Source: Galeopsis tetrahit (lineage: Eukaryota > Streptophyta > Magnoliopsida > Lamiales > Lamiaceae). Taken from it: a stretch of 64,000 bases of DNA. A program made the position numbers and the translations under genes. The stretch is from positions 56,129,740-56,193,739 of the forward strand of contig OY776134.1 in the NCBI GenBank assembly GCA_963675135.1. The letters run 5' to 3'. The notes under the pieces were generated by a model that saw only the letters and a program-made list of their open reading frames with translations, had not been told where the DNA came from and ran no database searches. The first letter of the stretch is position 1. Each line of letters opens with the position of its first letter. Of this stretch, positions 10,901 to 23,396 are shown one piece after another.

Positions 10901-11829
10901 TGGGCAGCAGCAATGCCATGATCATGGAAACAAAGGCTATGTTAAAACGTAGTTTTGACATGAAAGACATGGGATTGGCTGATGTGATTCTAGGAATCAA
11001 GATCGAGAGAAAGTCTAATGGAATCTACTTGACACAATCTCACTATGTTGAGAGTGTGTTAAAGAAATTCAATGCCTTTAATGATCCACCTGCCAAGACG
11101 CCCATGGAGCTCAATGTACACTTGAGCAAGAATCGAGGTGATCCGGTTGCACAACTTGAATATGCAAGAATCATTGGAAGTGTGATGTATATTACAAACT
11201 GTACACGCCCGGATCTTGCCTGTGCAGTGAACAAGTTGAGTAGATTCACTAGCAATCCAAATAAAGAGCACTGGAAGGCTCTTAGAAGGGTCCTTAGGTA
11301 CTTAAAGTACACTATTGACTACGGGCTTCACTACACAAGGTTTCCGGCGGTACTTGAAGGGTACAGTGACGCCAATTGGATCTCTGACACAAATGATTCA
11401 TTTTCCACTAGTGGATATGTGTTCACTATTGGAGGTGCTGCTGTATCGTGGAGATCAACGAAACAGACGTGTATTGCCCGGTCCACGATGGAATCAGAAT
11501 TCATAGCTTTGGATAAAGCTGGTGAAGAAGCCGAGTGGATTCGAAATTTCCTCGAGGACATTCCATGTTGGAACAAACCCGAGCCTACTGTGATGGTACA
11601 CTGTGACTGTCAAGCCACAATTGGCAGGGCTTTGAACGACATGTATAACGGAAAGTCGAGACACATACGTCGTCGACATATCTTTGTTAGACATCTGATT
11701 TCGAGTGGTGTGATGTCAATTGACTATGTAAGGTCAAAAGACAATATAGCGGATCCACTTACGAAAGGAATAAACCGAGATCAGATGAATAAGTTGCTAG
11801 AAGGAATGGGTCTAAAACCCACAAAATAA
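7949..11829 (+). pseudogene. Copia gag-pol polyprotein, disrupted
   Basis: The first open frame (7949-9838) holds gag with a UBN2-type domain (FSGTDFKRWQQ near residue 57), a CCHC zinc knuckle (CYKCEKLGHKATDC, near residue 287), the aspartic protease motif WFVDTGATCHVC (near 346), the pre-integrase segment, and the integrase start HTDVCD. At about 9660 the integrase jumps from FIDDCT to a downstream segment, so the stretch with the second catalytic aspartate is deleted. One extra G in a seven-G run (9812-9818) shifts the frame. The frame then continues at 9846-10262 and shifts again near 10240. The last frame (10192-11829) carries a full RT (YVDDM at about 10879) and RNase H (YSDANW, TMESEF). 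The damage is post-insertional or inherited; the order of events is not known. Confidence 0.93.
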
Positions 11830-12382
11830 CAGCTGAAACAGTGGTAACCCAACCATGTTGACTGGAGATCCCAAGAACTTGGTTCAATGGGAAAACTAAG
11901 CTGTGAATATTGAGTTGGAACACTTGGATATTCAAACCATCCCTTAGAAAAGCACAACACCAAGTGTTGTCCCGTAAGATTTGTGGTAAGGCTAAGTCTA
12001 TGACTTTTAATGGTTCCCAAAGACCTCCGGGAGGTAGAGTATTGCGGGATACTCAATATGGGAGTCCACCTATATAAGTGAGAAGTGGGGCCGCTTCACG
12101 AAATGCACTTATGAACTCAAAGGGTGTCCATGGCCGAAATGGACAAAAACGTGAGAACGAAACACGTTTGAGATGTTGTTGTGTCAGCACCGTTGTCTCA
12201 GTACACACTAAGGAGGAGTAGTTCAAGGCATCGCGTCCACTAAGCCGCCAGTGTACTCGATAGTGTTTGACTACGGAAGGTTCAAGGTCACAAGCCACCT
12301 TTCCGGATGCAACAGTGTCTCAATTGAACTGGATTGCGAGTCTGCATGATTATGGGTAGTAATTTCCACTCATGTGGGGGAT
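11830..12382 (+). other. Copia 3' untranslated segment and polypurine tract
   Basis: 553 bp between the RNase H stop and the 3' LTR without a supported ORF. The end, CATGTGGGGGAT at 12371-12382, is a typical copia polypurine tract directly before the LTR. Confidence 0.7.
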
Positions 12383-12968
12383 TGTTGGAGAAATTGGGTT
12401 TTTATTCAATTTCTTAATATTTAATTGATTTTAATTAATCAATTATTTGAGGGTATGAATATTTAATTTCCGAAGAATTAAATATTGTAGGATCGTTCTA
12501 CTCTCCGAGTAGATGATCGTAGTATATTTAAAATCTCAAAACCGAATTTCGGTGAGTGAGAAATTAATGTACGAAGTTTAAGACAAAGTGATGCATTGGG
12601 AGTAATGTTAATAACTATCCCACATTGATAAATGAGAGAATTAACTACCTCCTTATTAATAGGAGTTAGTTAAGAATGTTCAAATTGTAGTGACTATTGA
12701 ACCATTCAATTAGCCACACGCGCGCGCGCGCGCCGCCCGCCCGTCCGGCCGTGCCGAGCCGGGTCCGGGTCCATGGGCCTTGGCCTTGGATCTTGGCAAT
12801 TGGGTGGACTTTGGGCTTGGGCCTGGGGCCCCTCTATCTTTTTGAGTTTCTAAAAATGTGGGCCTCGACCCACACGGATTTAGGCAGCCCAAGTCTATGG
12901 AAGTCAAGCGGAAGTTGACTTCTGGAATTTGAATTTGAAATGTGATTGTCTTAATTGCGTGGAAGTTT

Positions 12969-13112
12969 AAGAATGGAAGTTACCATTCCGAAACTGCCAT
13001 ATTAATGTGCTGGGTATTAAGAATGGGAGTTACCATTCCGGAAACTGCCATATTAATGTGCTGGAGTATTAAGAATGGGAGTTACCATTCCAGAAACTGC
13101 CATATTAATGTG
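12969..13112 (+). repeat. Three tandem ~52-bp repeats in U3 of the 3' LTR
   Basis: Each copy holds AATGG(A/G)AGTTACCATTCC, an internal inverted repeat, then AAACTGCCATATTAATGTG. They are absent from the 5' LTR. An enhancer role is inferred from position upstream of the TATA box. Confidence 0.75.
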
Positions 13113-13168
13113 TGACCATCCGTTACTGCCTTAAATACCCGCCTGTTCCACACCTGGGTGACACTACC

Positions 13169-13177
13169 TATAAATAG
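13169..13177 (+). promoter_or_regulatory. TATA box of the copia 3' LTR
   Basis: CTATAAATAGGAG context, about 57 bp downstream of the tandem repeats. It would start transcription near 13200 and read out into flanking DNA towards 13650. Confidence 0.6.
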
Positions 13178-13652
13178 GAGTGCATGGTTTTGGGAAAACA
13201 CACTTTTGCATTCAACAAATTTCACCTGAGTTTTTCCAGAAAATTGCATACACTATTTTCAGCATTCTGCATAGCATTTTAGAGTGCAATCCGGTTCTAA
13301 CGTGTTTCTGTTCGCTGGAGCTTTGTACGCTGCGGTGTTGCTCGTGCAAAGAGGAAGCCGTTTTACCTTTCGAAGCAACTCGTCAATCCGTGAACACTAG
13401 CCGGGACGTGTTTGTTTTACGGGAAAAGGTATCACCTTGACTCGACTCTTTTCCCTGACTTTCTGTTTATCTACAGTGTTGTTTTATTCCCTTTCTGGAC
13501 CTGCCATTCTAAGAAGTTGCTCAAACAAGGAAGCTGCCTCTTTTGAAAAGTTGAAGAACTCGAAGACTTTGTAATTTCATTTACTGTCTTTAATTTTTTT
13601 CCGTCTAAATTCTTTGTAAGTCATTGTTGGTAATCTATAAACCAACACTTGT

Positions 13653-15807
13653 CAAATATCACCTTTGGTCAACATTCATCATAGGATCAATGAGATTAAT
13701 ATTAATCGAGATTGTTGTTTTAAGACGTCGCTAGTGAAATTTTTGACTTTAGGGGCTATGTTTAATTTTCAACATCTTCTCTATATACATACCCACAATT
13801 TTGGAATTTGGTTCCACCTCTTTGTTGTTCCAACATAATACCCAATCTAAAAATATAAGTTTTATTTCTTGACTGGTGTCAAGAGCACATAACATCTTTC
13901 ATACGTGGTAGTTAGAATGTTAAAATCCTCTCGACCTCATCCGGATCAAGACATTCTCATGAGCAATGAGAATAAAAGTAGTATTAATTTATTAATTAAT
14001 AATTAATTGACGATAAAGAGTGATATATATATATATATATATTTTAAATATCGTTTTTTTTTATTTTAAAATAATACCTAATTTTTTCATAGTAAGAAAT
14101 CTGTATAAGACAATTTTACAATCACTTGGTTGTTAGAAAATCAATCTAACATGAGAAGATTGTCCATAAAAATTGAAAGTTCAACCCATTAAATAACAAC
14201 ACCTTGATAATTTTGTTGGCTATATAATATTAATCTCACACCTAATAAATTTAAAAAAATAAAAAAATAAAACTTTTATGAATTACCCCTGATCTGTTTC
14301 AGTTTAAGTGTTATTATTATAAAATATTCACTCATATACACTTATTCGACACAAATTTAAATTATCTCTCTAAATAAAAACCTCAAAACAAATACACATT
14401 ATTATCAAAATCCACGTAAATTTTAAGAATAAATTATCAAAGTAACTATCAAACCGGTTTATTATTGTTGTTCAATGCATACGAATTGTGAAACCCCCTC
14501 TAAAAAATTTGGCATGCATTAACAAATAATATTCCTGTAATTAATTTTTTTGAGATTTACCCACTCTTCAATGTTATTTTAAAATTTAAACCAAATATCA
14601 CGACTATATCTTCAATGTGTTTTCATGATTTTAAATGCAAAACAATATATCTTCCAAGTGCCTCGTTTAAATCATAACTCGAATTCCACTTAATTTATTA
14701 AGGTAGCTTAAAATTAATGGAGGCATGACTTTTTTTTTTTAATATTAAATTTGGCTCAAGCAGTTCAGGTGATTTTTGAGATTTTATGTTACTCTAATTG
14801 TGTACCTTAATTTTTTTAAAGACATGTATATAATTAGTTTCATGCATAATATGTACTTATAAATCGAAACACCCATTACAGTTATAATTTCAACTTAAAT
14901 TAAAATAAAGAATCACAATTTCTTAGGCCTTTTGTTACTTTATTATTTAAACATGAACGAATAAAGCTTCCAACAATATTTGCTTTCAAGCTCTCTTTAC
15001 TCTTTTCCACTAATGGAGGAAAAGGAAAAGCTATTCTTTAGCCTTTAATCATATTTCATGTTTAAATTAATAACTACGATTTTGATTAGTTTAAATTTTT
15101 ACAAATATAACTTTTTCTTTTGATTTCATTCACGATACTCCCTCCGTTTATAAATAAATATTTTTTTAGCATTATATATTTGTACACAATTACATGATAT
15201 TTTTATTATTTATTAATTAAAAACAAACTTGTCAATACACACACCTTCTAAATCCATAAAAAAAGCTAAAAATATCAATCATTAAAAAAGTGAGAGTATA
15301 ATTGTAAATCACAGGTACCATACAAGTTCAAAAAAATTATTGACAACTAAAAGATGGGTAAAAAAAAAAAATATTATAGTGGATTAAAAATAAATAAACA
15401 TTAAGAATCATTATGAAAAAAGAAGTTATTCTCCGTTTGATGGACACCACAAATTTAGTCAAAAAGGGGTTTCAATCGGTTATGGAGTGACTTATAATTA
15501 TGATTGCTATAGTATAATTAATATACCTTAGCTTCAAGATTAATTTACAATCAATGAATGACACCACCAAAATATTAAAACACACTAAAGCCAATAAAGT
15601 TATGAAAAAAATCATCATGAAGAACTTAAACATCATTATCAAACAGCAAAAGAGGAAACTCAGAAAATAATCTACAACTTTCATGATTATATATATATTT
15701 CAATATCATTTTGGAAAACTATTGGAATTTGAATCCAATCTCAGATAATATAACTACAAAACACAACCCTAAATTCATACTAGTGTTGCATTGTTGATAT
15801 GATATCT
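13653..15807. other. AT-rich intergenic DNA
   Basis: No gene recognised. It contains an (AT)n run near 14024-14042 and an isolated Stowaway-like terminus (ACTCCCTCCGTTTATAAATA) at about 15137 with no matching right end. The ORF at 15472-15684 is AT-driven and hydrophobic, without support. Confidence 0.5.
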
Positions 15808-16755
15808 TCAAACTAAACTAGTTGCATTAGGCATAGGAAGAACAGCATGAGTTTCATTTTCTTCACAAGAACTCGAAAACTTGCCTTTCTTGGACCAAAG
15901 CCAAATCTTCGAAACAGAGAAGCTATCGCCTCGACTCCTCGTACTCATCTTCTTTCCATGCGTTTCCATAATGTTACTCAATTGTTCTTTCCTAAATTGC
16001 CCTTTGGCAACGGTAGACATGTTGTTTCCCCCGGACAACGCCACTTGAAGATTAGCCTCGTCTACTACGTACTGAAACGTGCCCATCGAATAACATCTTC
16101 GACCATCAATACTACTACTCATAACCTCATTTTGAGCATTGATTTCACTCTCTAATGCCCGATTTGAGCTTCTAAACTTGCCTAAACGAACCGAATATAC
16201 CCTACTTGGACCGGGGTTTTGGTCAGGACTAGGAAAGGACTCATTTGCCCTCTCATCAGGACAAGTTAAGTTCCACTGTTCCCTTGAATGATCATCACTA
16301 CTGAATAACATAGGATTCCCACAACCAATTGTGCTTCTACATAAAGGGCATGTTGAGTTAGATAGAAGCCATGTTTCTATGCAATGAATGTGAAAGGCAT
16401 GGCTACAATTTGGGAGAAACTTGAGGCTATCACTATCTGACAATTCACACAAACAAACAGCACAATCAAATGGTTCCCTTATTCCTATGATGTCTTTGTA
16501 ATAAAAGACAGGCAGAGCGTCAATCACAGCCTGATCGAGGCCCGAATCGTGCAGCCGAAAAAGCTGCTGAAGCTGTCTCTGGAATGTGTGGGAACTAGCA
16601 GAATCTGGGAGCCTATTGGATTGTGAAATTGATGATGAAAATGATGATGGGCTTTTCATCAAACACCTTATCAGCAATTGGAGTAAACCAAGTAGAAAGA
16701 AACCAATAGCAAGAATCACTATAACCAAAAGCAACACAGGGCTAATTCTGCTCAT
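15808..16755 (-). CDS. ATL-family RING-H2 E3 ubiquitin ligase (ATL13/46/47-like)
   Basis: Single open frame of 315 residues, as usual for the mostly intronless ATL family. Residues about 7-30 form one hydrophobic transmembrane segment. The GLD signature (SGLDQAVIDALPVF) lies at 71-84. A canonical RING-H2 follows: C98, C101, C117, H119, H122, C125, C136, C139, with the family's FDCAVCLCE and WLLSNSTCPLCR. The serine-rich C-terminal tail is not conserved enough to name a substrate. ATLs are membrane-anchored E3 ligases that receive ubiquitin from an E2 through the RING; many act in defence or stress responses. The sequence around the RING resembles the ATL13/46/47 branch. The start is the only ATG that precedes the membrane segment. 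No break is visible. Confidence 0.9.
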   Translation of the reverse strand: MSRISPVLLLVIVILAIGFFLLGLLQLLIRCLMKSPSSFSSSISQSNRLPDSASSHTFQRQLQQLFRLHDSGLDQAVIDALPVFYYKDIIGIREPFDCAVCLCELSDSDSLKFLPNCSHAFHIHCIETWLLSNSTCPLCRSTIGCGNPMLFSSDDHSREQWNLTCPDERANESFPSPDQNPGPSRVYSVRLGKFRSSNRALESEINAQNEVMSSSIDGRRCYSMGTFQYVVDEANLQVALSGGNNMSTVAKGQFRKEQLSNIMETHGKKMSTRSRGDSFSVSKIWLWSKKGKFSSSCEENETHAVLPMPNATSLV

Positions 16756-19424
16756 GGATGTGAAGTATTGAGATAAACCAAAAAAGAAAAAGAAAAACAG
16801 AGCTCTTCAAAAGTTTGGCTTTACCCTCAAACTAAAGTAAACAGAGTTCAAGAACATTTTAAGCAATAAGGGTTTTAAAGATTGGAAACAGCATTTCAAG
16901 ATTCAATTTTTGCAAGATTTTTTTGAAATTGAACTGCAGAGCAGAGACCCTTTAATTGGAATTCAACCAGGAAGAAATGAAAAATAGATTTATAACTATA
17001 TATATATTGTTAAAGGCAAACTAATGGAGACAGAATATCAGGGTATAATTTGTGAAGTTGCAGATGAGCTACCTCTTTTCTGTAGAATTACTGACAAAAA
17101 AAGATGAACAATCTACACAGAGAAGTTTATTTGGTTGGTAATAAATGGAACTACTTGTTGAGAATATCAAGATTAGCTGCAAAGTAATATGCCAAAAAAA
17201 GATTGACAAAAAAGAAAGAACTACTCAAAGAGGGATAATTTTTTGAGTGTGTGAAGAGAAATTTGCAAGAACAAAGGTTGTAAGAAAAGGCAATTTAAAG
17301 CTATGGTTACTGTTGTTTAACCTGTTTTCACCAAAGCATACCCATATTTGTCTTTTTCACCAACTTTATGGTGTGTCTTCATCTAAGTTTGTGGACAAAA
17401 TTTTCAACTGTTTTTCTATTTTAACCATTTATGACAATCTTTTGTTTTATATTTTAGTGTTGTCATTTTCTAAATCATTCCTCATGCTGACTTAAGATAT
17501 TAATGTTGGCTTTCAATTTTTTAAGATTTGTATAAGTTGACTATACGAACATTTAATAAGTTCATAGAAAACAACAATTGAGACCGCCAATTTACATCAC
17601 TATTCAAGTATTTTTAGCTTAGTTGTTCAATATGGTTTGTTCTAGGCCTTAGAGGATTGTACAATTACTTTAATGTATTGTATGGTACAATGCATTAAAA
17701 CACAATTGAATAGTGTCTTGAAGGTAATATAGAATAAACAAACTCTAGTACACTGAGTTATTTTTTAAGAACAATCTTAATTAATCTACCTTTTATTTGT
17801 GCTAAGATGTAGGTCTCAAAATGAGTGAGTGATGGTAAAAAGTTCAGAGAGGTGAATAGACTTTTTAATAAAATCTCAATTGAGTTGTTGATTTAGTGAG
17901 TTAAGTCTGCTGACAAGTTATAGTTATGAGTGCGAAGTATTTCAGTTCAAATTGATAACTAATCTACTAACGACTTAGACAACCATCAAAATAAACTGAG
18001 TATGATAGTATGTGCGATTTAGTGTGTGTTTTCACGCGAAGTGGGTGCGATTTAGTGTGTGTGTGTGTTTTCACGCAGAGTGAGTGTGATTCACGCGCAC
18101 TTCTCTCTCTCTTTTTTTTCGTTGTTTCTTCGTTCCGATCTCTCGGCCAAATTCTCCATTTCCTCTCATGTAGATCTGTAAAATGAATCAAAAGGACCGG
18201 TAGTTGTTAGATCTTTCCACTGCCGCCTTGCCGTCGTCGCTTTATCGAATTTGCCTCGGATGCTCTTTCGTTTGTTTCTTCGTTTTGTGTAGATTTTTCC
18301 TAATCTTCAGTTGGGATCAACGGATAGATTACCCTTACGGAGCCACGGTGATCGTCTAGATAATTTATCCTTGATCCCGTTTTAGTTGTTTAGTTCTTGT
18401 TTTATCTCAGTTGTTTAGTTCTTTTTTTTTTTTTTTTTCTGTCTACCCCTACGTGGGCCTTTTTTTCAGTGGTTTGATGGGTTGGTAGGATATTGGTGGA
18501 GTTTTGTTCCTTTTTTTTTTGTTTCTTATTTATTGATACGAAAACACCTTAGTGTGGGGTTGTCTCGTAATGAGAATAGAGACCTGGACGTTCATGTGAA
18601 GCAAAGGATACACCCGTTTTCCTCTTCCTCACGATTGGATGGGACAACGACCGTGGTGATCCGTCTTGGATTGAAAATCATTAATTTTGAGCTTGAAATT
18701 GTATTGACATTTAATTTTAATCTTGTAAAAAAAAATAAAAAAAAAAATTGTAGGCCCAAAAATATACTCGTCAAACTTTGAAAACTCATTTTTTAAACTT
18801 AGAAAAATTCTTAATTAGACTCGGCTATGATATTATTTCCTTTCAAGGAATGCTTGGTTTAAGGGGTAAGGACCACTTGTAAACTTATCAGCTTTCGTGA
18901 GTTTTATTTCCTAAAATTTTTGCAGGTTCCAAACCTCTTACAATAAGTGTACTAAACAAACTTAGGTAACACCCGATCTCTCAAGAGTAGGTATGTTTGT
19001 GAAGTAATTTTCAACTCTATAGAATCGCAGGAGTTGAGAGATTTCTTCTAAAATTTAGGATTTAGATCTGATAACTATAATATAAGGTTGAACCCACTTA
19101 AATATTTAGCTTGAAAGTGTTCTTGAAAATACTTAGATGAAATCTTGAACGAATGTGTGTAATTTAGGTTCTCGTGGTAATATTTTAGTATTGTATTCAT
19201 AGCCTTCTCTTCAAAATTTGACCTTGTATTTATAGTAGGTCTTCAAAACTAGTCGTTCAAGAAGTAATTCGAATACTTACTAAGAGCATCTTCAACTCTT
19301 GGACTCAAGTTATTGACTTATTGGGTCATACTGGTTAAAAATCATACTCTGTATTTGATTAATTTAAAACAGTAAGGTTGTATTTGGATGTAAGGAGGTA
19401 TTTCTAATGAAGAGATTTAAAAAT
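16756..19424. other. ATL upstream region and AT-rich intergenic DNA
   Basis: The first 250 bp probably hold the ATL 5' UTR and promoter; a TATAAAT on the minus strand lies near 16990. Beyond that, no gene is recognised. At 18010-18100 a short imperfect tandem repeat (GTGTGTTTTCACGC, TGAGTGTGATT) creates a spurious histidine/threonine-rich ORF at 17967-18191. T-rich tracts occur at 18421-18440 and 18511-18520. The ORFs at 17247-17495 and 18482-18781 carry no family motif. Confidence 0.45.
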
Positions 19425-19887
19425 AGGGATTAATTTTTTTTAATCCATTAAGTTGGCCTTTTTTTTATTTTGATCCAGATGTTTTACACTTTTTGATTTT
19501 GGTCATTTATGTTTGTATAAATTTTGAAATTGATCTGTCGACCTGCAGTAGCAGGTAAACTAACAGGTCAATGCTGATGTGACATTCAATTTAAATTTTA
19601 TTTTATTTATTTAGGTGTCATATCTTTGTATGTTAAGTTTGACATACAAATATCCACATAAAAATGTCAAACTTAACAATTAACATACAAATACATAACA
19701 CCTAGGTAAAGAAAATATAAATTAAATGTCACGTCAGCATTGACCTGTTAGTTTACTTGTTATTGCAAGTCGAGGGATCAATTTCAAAATTTATATAAAT
19801 ATAAAGGACCAAAATCAAAAGTGCAAAATATCTAACTAAAATAAAAAAGAAGTACACTTAATGGATTAAAAAAAATAATTAATCCCT
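19425..19887. mobile_element. Snap-back (foldback) element with arms of more than 200 bp
   Basis: The stretch starts AGGGATTAATTTTTTTTAAT and ends with its near-complement. The arms, about 19425-19645 and 19660-19887, pair almost throughout with scattered mismatches: ATCCATTAAG, TTGATTTTGGTC, AAATTTTGAAATTGATC and CTAACAGGTCAATGCTGA all recur inverted. The loop is short. A MITE or foldback transposon is likely; transcription would give a long hairpin. The insert lies in a degraded MITE (GGTTGTATTTGGATG on its left). Confidence 0.8.
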
Positions 19888-19922
19888 TCAAAATATATGA
19901 ATTTCAAATGACAATGATTTTA

Positions 19923-20735
19923 GGTTGCATTTGGATGAGAAAATTTGATTTGAAAAGGTATTTTAAATTAAAGTATTTAAAAATAGATTAATTTCAAATG
20001 ATATGATTATAGTGAGAATTTAAAATCCTCTCAATTTTAATTAAAAAAAATATGTTAAGTATTTAAAATCAATTCATTTATCTTTTATTCCAAATTAATG
20101 GAGTCAATTTAGATTATAGGTTTAAAATTCATACCTAAATCCCTGCATTCAAACACAACTTTAAGGCTATGTTTACTTTTGATTTTAAAAATCAGATTTT
20201 GGATTTTAAAATCCGAAACCCGTTTTACTTTGGAATTTAAAAACCGATTTTCAAAATCCACTCAAAACCATCCAAATCAAACATATTGATTTAACATAAA
20301 ATTATATTTATATAATATCACTTTAATCATTAAAATATTTTTTAACAGTAATATAATAATACAATAATATAATACATTCAATCATTACAATCTCACTCAA
20401 CAATAATATAAGTAATACAATTTCATTCAATCTTGCACATTAATTTGACATAAAGTTAAAATCTTCTACTATTCCAAAATCAAAAGAAACACATATTACT
20501 ATTTATCAGGTTTTAAAAAATCGAGAATTTCAAAAATCGATTTTCAAAACCACTCCAAACTCAAAGTAAACATCACCTACCGAGAATTTCAAAAATGATT
20601 TAAAATCCTCTCAATTTTAACTAAAAAAAAATAAAGATGTTAAATATTTAAAACTCATTCATTTACATTTTAATCCAAACAAATTGAATGGATTTAATCC
20701 ATACCTGAATTCCTCTATCCAAACACAGTCCAATA
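19923..20735. repeat. Degraded copies of an AT-rich MITE family around another MITE
   Basis: GGTTGCATTTGGATG at 19923 faces ATTCAAACACAAC near 20160. The internal TTTAAAATCCTCTCAATTTTAA block at 20020 recurs near 20597, followed by CCAAACACAG near 20725. A third left end is at 19376. Ends are imprecise. Confidence 0.4.
20165..20577. mobile_element. MITE, copy 1 of a family also at 49763-50011
   Basis: The left end GGCTATGTTTACTTTTGATT faces CAAAGTAAACATCACC on the right. The interior shares TTTAAAAACCG, TTTTCAAAA, TTTGACATAAAGTTAAA and AAAAGAAACACA with the copy at 49763-50011. No coding capacity. Superfamily not assigned because no clear target duplication is visible. Confidence 0.65.
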
Positions 20736-21844
20736 ACTCATAAATATCTATAAATACATATTATCTCACATCTTACCACCTTCCATAAAACATGCGGAAT
20801 AGTATTAATCATTATACAATCATTACAATTACACTCAACAAATAATATAATAATAGAACACTATTCATTAAAGTTAAATTATACCCTGCTAAAATTCCAA
20901 AATGACCAAAACAATCACATAACATAAATCTCATTAGAATTTTGAAATTCTAATAATTTGTATGTGTTTTTGTTTGTTTTGAAATTTAAATAGAGTAAAA
21001 TTTAACTTTATAGTATAAATTTATATAGGGTTTATAGGTATTTATAAAATTAACTTTTGTAGAATTTATAGGTATTTTAATGGGCAAAATTTTAAATCTC
21101 AAAGTAAAACATGTATTGGATTTCAAAATCTCAAATCCTGATTTTATATCCCAAAACAAACAACCCCTAAATGTTGGGACTTGGGAGGGGATGCACAACA
21201 ATAGGAAGAAAGCAACGGGAGCAAAGAAATGTCATTATCATCCCCTATCACAAAAATTGACAACACCAACTTTTATGCTATCGGTCACTCAAAGACCAAG
21301 AAACAAAGGTAGATTATTTCACATATGTCACGACTCCAAGAATGGTGGCTGCATTTTTATTTTTATTTTAAGTTGGCAACCGAGGGATGAATTTTTGGAT
21401 CAGGGACATGGATCCTTCCAATTTCTTTTAGTAAATTTCTTATAAATTTTCGAAAAACATAAAACGAGAACTATAAATGCATGTAAAACAAGTAGATCTA
21501 TCAGAATTATCGAAGTTGGACAATTTAGCTTTAAACTCAGGTACAAGCTAAATAATGACCAAATTGACAATTTAGGAAGTCATTCAAAAGAAACAGAATA
21601 GATGTATATTGGCATCTGAGTTTTTGTTGGAATTTGTAGCGCAACAATATCACAGTGTGCAAGCCAATATCCTAAAAATCCAACTTCAAACAATATTACA
21701 TACACATTATCATGAAAATTCGCACAATAGAATGAGATACGCTAAACTTCTAATTAAATGTAAGGCCAAATAAATTTGATCAAATTTCTAGCAAAACAGA
21801 CATTGAAGTACATGAATTATTAAAAAAATGATAGATTCTTAATA
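20736..21844. other. AT-rich intergenic DNA
   Basis: No gene recognised. The ORF at 21080-21445 (121 aa) has no recognisable motif and sits beside repeat-like AT-rich sequence. Confidence 0.4.
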
Positions 21845-21849
21845 TAATT

Positions 21850-22248
21850 TGTTGGAATTAATTAATCGAAAAATAAGAATTAGAATTACCAACCTGTAAT
21901 TCTCAATGCAGCTAAAGATTCTAGAACCCGGTTGAATTCCACATACGTACTGTGATCCTCGTAGTCAGAACACGATCACATGAATCGCTTCTTATATCCA
22001 CAATCTAAGTGCCTCTAGATGTATTTATGTTATGGTATTATACAGAACACAGAATTTCCAGGTTTCTGTATTCTGTCTCAGGAGGGAAGAGAACAGAATT
22101 CTCTCTGTCTTAGTCTGTTGGAAAATCCCGTTGGATTTTCTTATATATAGGAGGTTATGCAATAACTGCTCCTACCTTTATCCACATTCATGTGTGGATT
22201 AAATATGAACAATTAATATTAATTAATTATTATTCTATTTAACTTTCA
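21850..22248 (-). repeat. 3' LTR of the minus-strand copia element
   Basis: 399 bp, TG...CA. It differs from the right LTR by small indels, including a GTTATGCAATA segment present only here and a duplicated GAATTGCAT present only in the right copy. Confidence 0.88.
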
Positions 22249-23396
22249 TCTCCCACTCACACATGAAGTTTGAGTCTTACACTCCTTTACTTCACTTATG
22301 TATACCATTACATAACACATTTCCATACAGGCAAATAAATCGAGTGGCCCTCGAGAATATGAGTTTTCATGTTATACACTTGTTAAGGATATATAACAAC
22401 TCAACCAGTTTTATATGAAGATTTCAAAACTCGTTATACCCCAGAACTCTTTCAGTTTAACATAAGTTGACATATCTCTTTCAATCCCTTGAACATAAGA
22501 GCATATTCAACCTTTTATCAAATCTATGTATTCATAATCAAGTTCCGAACTTGATTGACCGGTCAATGGTCAATGAATCACAATAGCATATGTTAATAAA
22601 GACGTCATTCCTTTTACATTAATATCTCCAGACTCCCACTATAGCTGCTTTCCTAGACATGCACCGCATTGCCATATAACTTATAGATATTGGTAACATG
22701 CTAAAGTAGCGACACTACAGTGAAGACTTAAGAATACAGTAAAAAGTCTTAAGGGTATTTGTTAGAGGATTTCTTAACCCTCAAGGCCTCATACAATGAG
22801 AAAATAGGGATATCTTTCTCATTTCCTTATGGTCATCTTAGCACATGTGGTATGAAACACATGTCACGATATCTTAACTTCCCAAGATAGAAGCGTATGT
22901 CATTCTTTTATTTGACATCGTATAAATCACAGTTCAAGTGTATCCTCGACACTTAACTTGAATTTCCTCCCACTGTTGTCTAGAAAATTCGTTGATTTAG
23001 CTTTGTAACAAGTTAAATAGATTTGTGGTAAAATCTATTACGATTATTTCTAAATAATCTCATCTCTGCACATGCCTCGATGTCAGAGGCGATTGCTCGT
23101 ATGAGTGAGCCAATCTTTACTTGTCGACATACTATTATATGAAACATCATATAATTCACAATACATAAATGTTCAACAACATTAACAACTACAAAGCACT
23201 ATGTTCAAATCCACACAAACCCAAAACCTTAGATGTCAAAAACATCTCTCAGGAATATGTTTGACAAGAGGATCTGCAAACATCAAGTGAGTAGTCATGC
23301 ATTTAAGAATCACCTTTTCTTCTTTTAAAGTTTTCACAAAGTCAAAAACCTTGTATATAATTTGTTTGATTTTTCATGAAACTCGGAATTTCGATT

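Larger units (their letters stand above)
6934..13647 (+). mobile_element. Ty1/copia LTR retrotransposon, 6.7 kb, complete in outline, defective
   Basis: Two LTRs (6934-7902 and 12383-13647) begin TGTTGGAGAAATTGGG and end ATAAACCAACA. They flank a gag-pol region in copia order: gag, protease, integrase, RT, RNase H. A perfect 5-bp target duplication, CTTGT, lies at 6929-6933 and 13648-13652. A purine-rich PPT (GTGGGGG) ends just before the 3' LTR. The usual initiator-tRNA PBS (TGGTATCAGAGC) is not seen after the 5' LTR. Coding is broken by two frameshifts and an integrase deletion, and the 5' LTR lacks its promoter, so the copy cannot be autonomous. Confidence 0.95.
12383..13647 (+). repeat. 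3' LTR of the copia element (full-length form)
   Basis: 1265 bp, TG...CA ends. It retains what the 5' LTR lost: three tandem copies of a roughly 52-bp unit (GGAGTTACCATTCC and CTGCCATATTAATGTG in each) at 12969-13112, and a TATA box. Tandem repeats upstream of a TATA box are the usual U3 enhancer layout of plant copia LTRs. Confidence 0.93.

Noticed and set aside
15847..16155. Plus-strand ORF of 102 codons
   Set aside because: Antisense to the ATL RING-H2 coding sequence; no own motif.
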